This document shows, piece after piece, positions 5,816-6,038 of a stretch of 6,038 bases of DNA (positions are counted from its first letter, which is position 1; every line of letters begins with the position of its first letter). The position numbers were made by a program, and so were the translations under genes. The notes beneath the pieces were generated by a model that worked only from the letters and a program-made list of their open reading frames with translations, was not told the origin of the DNA and searched no databases. This DNA comes from an uncultured Lachnospiraceae bacterium (lineage in GTDB: Bacteria; Bacillota; Clostridia; Lachnospirales; Lachnospiraceae). The stretch covers positions 1 through 6,038 of the forward strand of contig CAKRNI010000160.1 of NCBI GenBank assembly GCA_934370915.1, given 5' to 3'.

Positions 5816-5852
5816 CATTCCACTTTTGAATCGTCTCATTCCACCTTTCAAT
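5816..5852. promoter_or_regulatory. Two tandem LysR-type boxes, 21-bp period
   Basis: CATTCCACTTTTGAAT (5816-5831) and CATTCCACCTTTCAAT (5837-5852) differ at only two of 16 positions and repeat every 21 bp, two helical turns. Each holds a T-N11-A core (T5818-A5830 and T5839-A5851); the first has perfect ATTC/GAAT arms. The half-site ATTCC is shared with the lactonase operator. Relative to the candidate + strand start (about 5888) they are centred at about -64 and -43, matching the recognition and activation sites of LysR-type regulators. Confidence 0.6.
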
Positions 5853-5872
5853 TTTATTTTTCCAGCTGCTGA

Positions 5873-5881
5873 TGCTACGAT
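5873..5881 (+). promoter_or_regulatory. Candidate extended -10 of the hydratase-like gene
   Basis: TGCTACGAT gives a TGn extension plus TACGAT (5876-5881, four of six). The -35 position (TTTATT, 5853-5858) is weak and sits directly beside the second LysR-type box, as expected for an activated promoter. The predicted start is near 5888, leaving a leader of about 115 nt. Confidence 0.4.
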
Positions 5882-5914
5882 GAAACCAGATCAAAGATTC
5901 CTGACTACAAAAAA

Positions 5915-5970
5915 CGCAGCTGTCCGGCAGTTCCGGATGAAACAAAGATAAACAGCAGCTGCGCCGCTGC
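5915..5970 (+). ncRNA. Structured 5' leader of the hydratase-like gene
   Basis: CGCAGCTG (5915-5922) pairs with CAGCTGCG (5956-5963) and encloses, with no gap on the 5' side, the hairpin TCCGG-CAGTT-CCGGA (5923-5937). An alternative hairpin, GCAGC/GCTGC (5955-5959 and 5966-5970), uses the same bases as the outer 3' arm, so the two folds exclude each other. No U-run follows, so it is not a terminator. TCCGG-N5-CCGGA could also be a protein site. Confidence 0.35.
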
Positions 5971-6002
5971 AAAACCGCTAAATTCATTATGGAGGTTCCA
6001 TC

Positions 6003-6038
6003 ATGGGAAAATCATTAACAAGAAAAATTATTGAGTCT
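6003..6038 (+). CDS. Start of a LeuC/aconitase-family hydratase large subunit (partial)
   Basis: Only 12 residues are present, MGKSLTRKIIES, before the window ends. This matches the usual opening of 3-isopropylmalate dehydratase large subunits and related aconitase-family proteins (M-G-x-T/S-L/M-x-x-K-I-L/I-x-x-H). GGAGG (5991-5995) lies 7 bases before the ATG, a strong ribosome binding site. The family call rests on this short stretch alone and could be wrong. If right, the enzyme would be an iron-sulfur hydro-lyase acting on a branched di- or tricarboxylic acid, and a small-subunit gene would be expected soon after. Its divergence from a LysR-type gene fits a regulated catabolic role. Confidence 0.45.
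   Translation, partial: MGKSLTRKIIES

Noticed and set aside
5799..5987. Short open frames on both strands in the divergent region
   Set aside because: They overlap the LysR-type boxes and promoters; composition is not protein-like.
1..6038. CRISPR arrays, insertion sequences, tRNA or rRNA genes
   Set aside because: No regularly spaced repeats beyond the two 16-bp boxes, no transposase-like frame or terminal repeats, and no tRNA cloverleaf or rRNA core seen.

Overview
The window looks like accessory catabolic DNA from a low-to-mid GC Firmicute. The codon use, the strong AGGAGG-type ribosome binding sites, the U-tailed terminators and the protein sequences fit a gut-type Clostridia/Lachnospiraceae genome. 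That placement is inferred from style; no marker gene is present.

Layout, left to right: (1) the last 35 codons of an unrecognised + strand gene (2-109), followed by a hairpin terminator. (2) A minus-strand RraA-family aldolase/decarboxylase-like gene (231-908), with its own extended -10 promoter and a leader of about 180 nt that folds into several hairpins. (3) A hairpin terminator (1203-1230) that separates it from an upstream two-gene minus-strand operon: a seven-bladed beta-propeller lactonase (2556-3605) and, 12 bases later, a MatC-type dicarboxylate carrier (1290-2543). (4) A 317-base control region with a promoter, a LysR-type operator, a GC-rich hairpin and a perfect 18-bp palindrome. 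(5) Two tandem paralogous LysR-type regulators (3923-4789 and 4848-5729), the first closed by a strong terminator. (6) A divergent control region (5730-6002), then the first 12 codons of a + strand gene whose N-terminus resembles LeuC/aconitase-family hydratases.

Putting this together (inference): a carrier imports a di- or tricarboxylic acid or its lactone, a lactonase opens the ring, an aconitase-like hydratase adds or moves water, and an RraA-type enzyme cleaves or decarboxylates the hydroxy-oxo acid. This resembles the lactonase, hydratase, aldolase sequence of 2-pyrone-4,6-dicarboxylate breakdown, but the substrate cannot be read from the sequence.

The most notable signals are non-coding. 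A 15-bp T-N11-A box (ATTCC-N6-GAAT type) occurs once upstream of the lactonase promoter and twice, exactly 21 bp apart, in the divergent region, which suggests one LysR regulon. The aldolase leader carries nested, partly exclusive stem-loops, one just before the ribosome binding site and one between that site and the start codon. It resembles a riboswitch or attenuator of a class I do not recognise.
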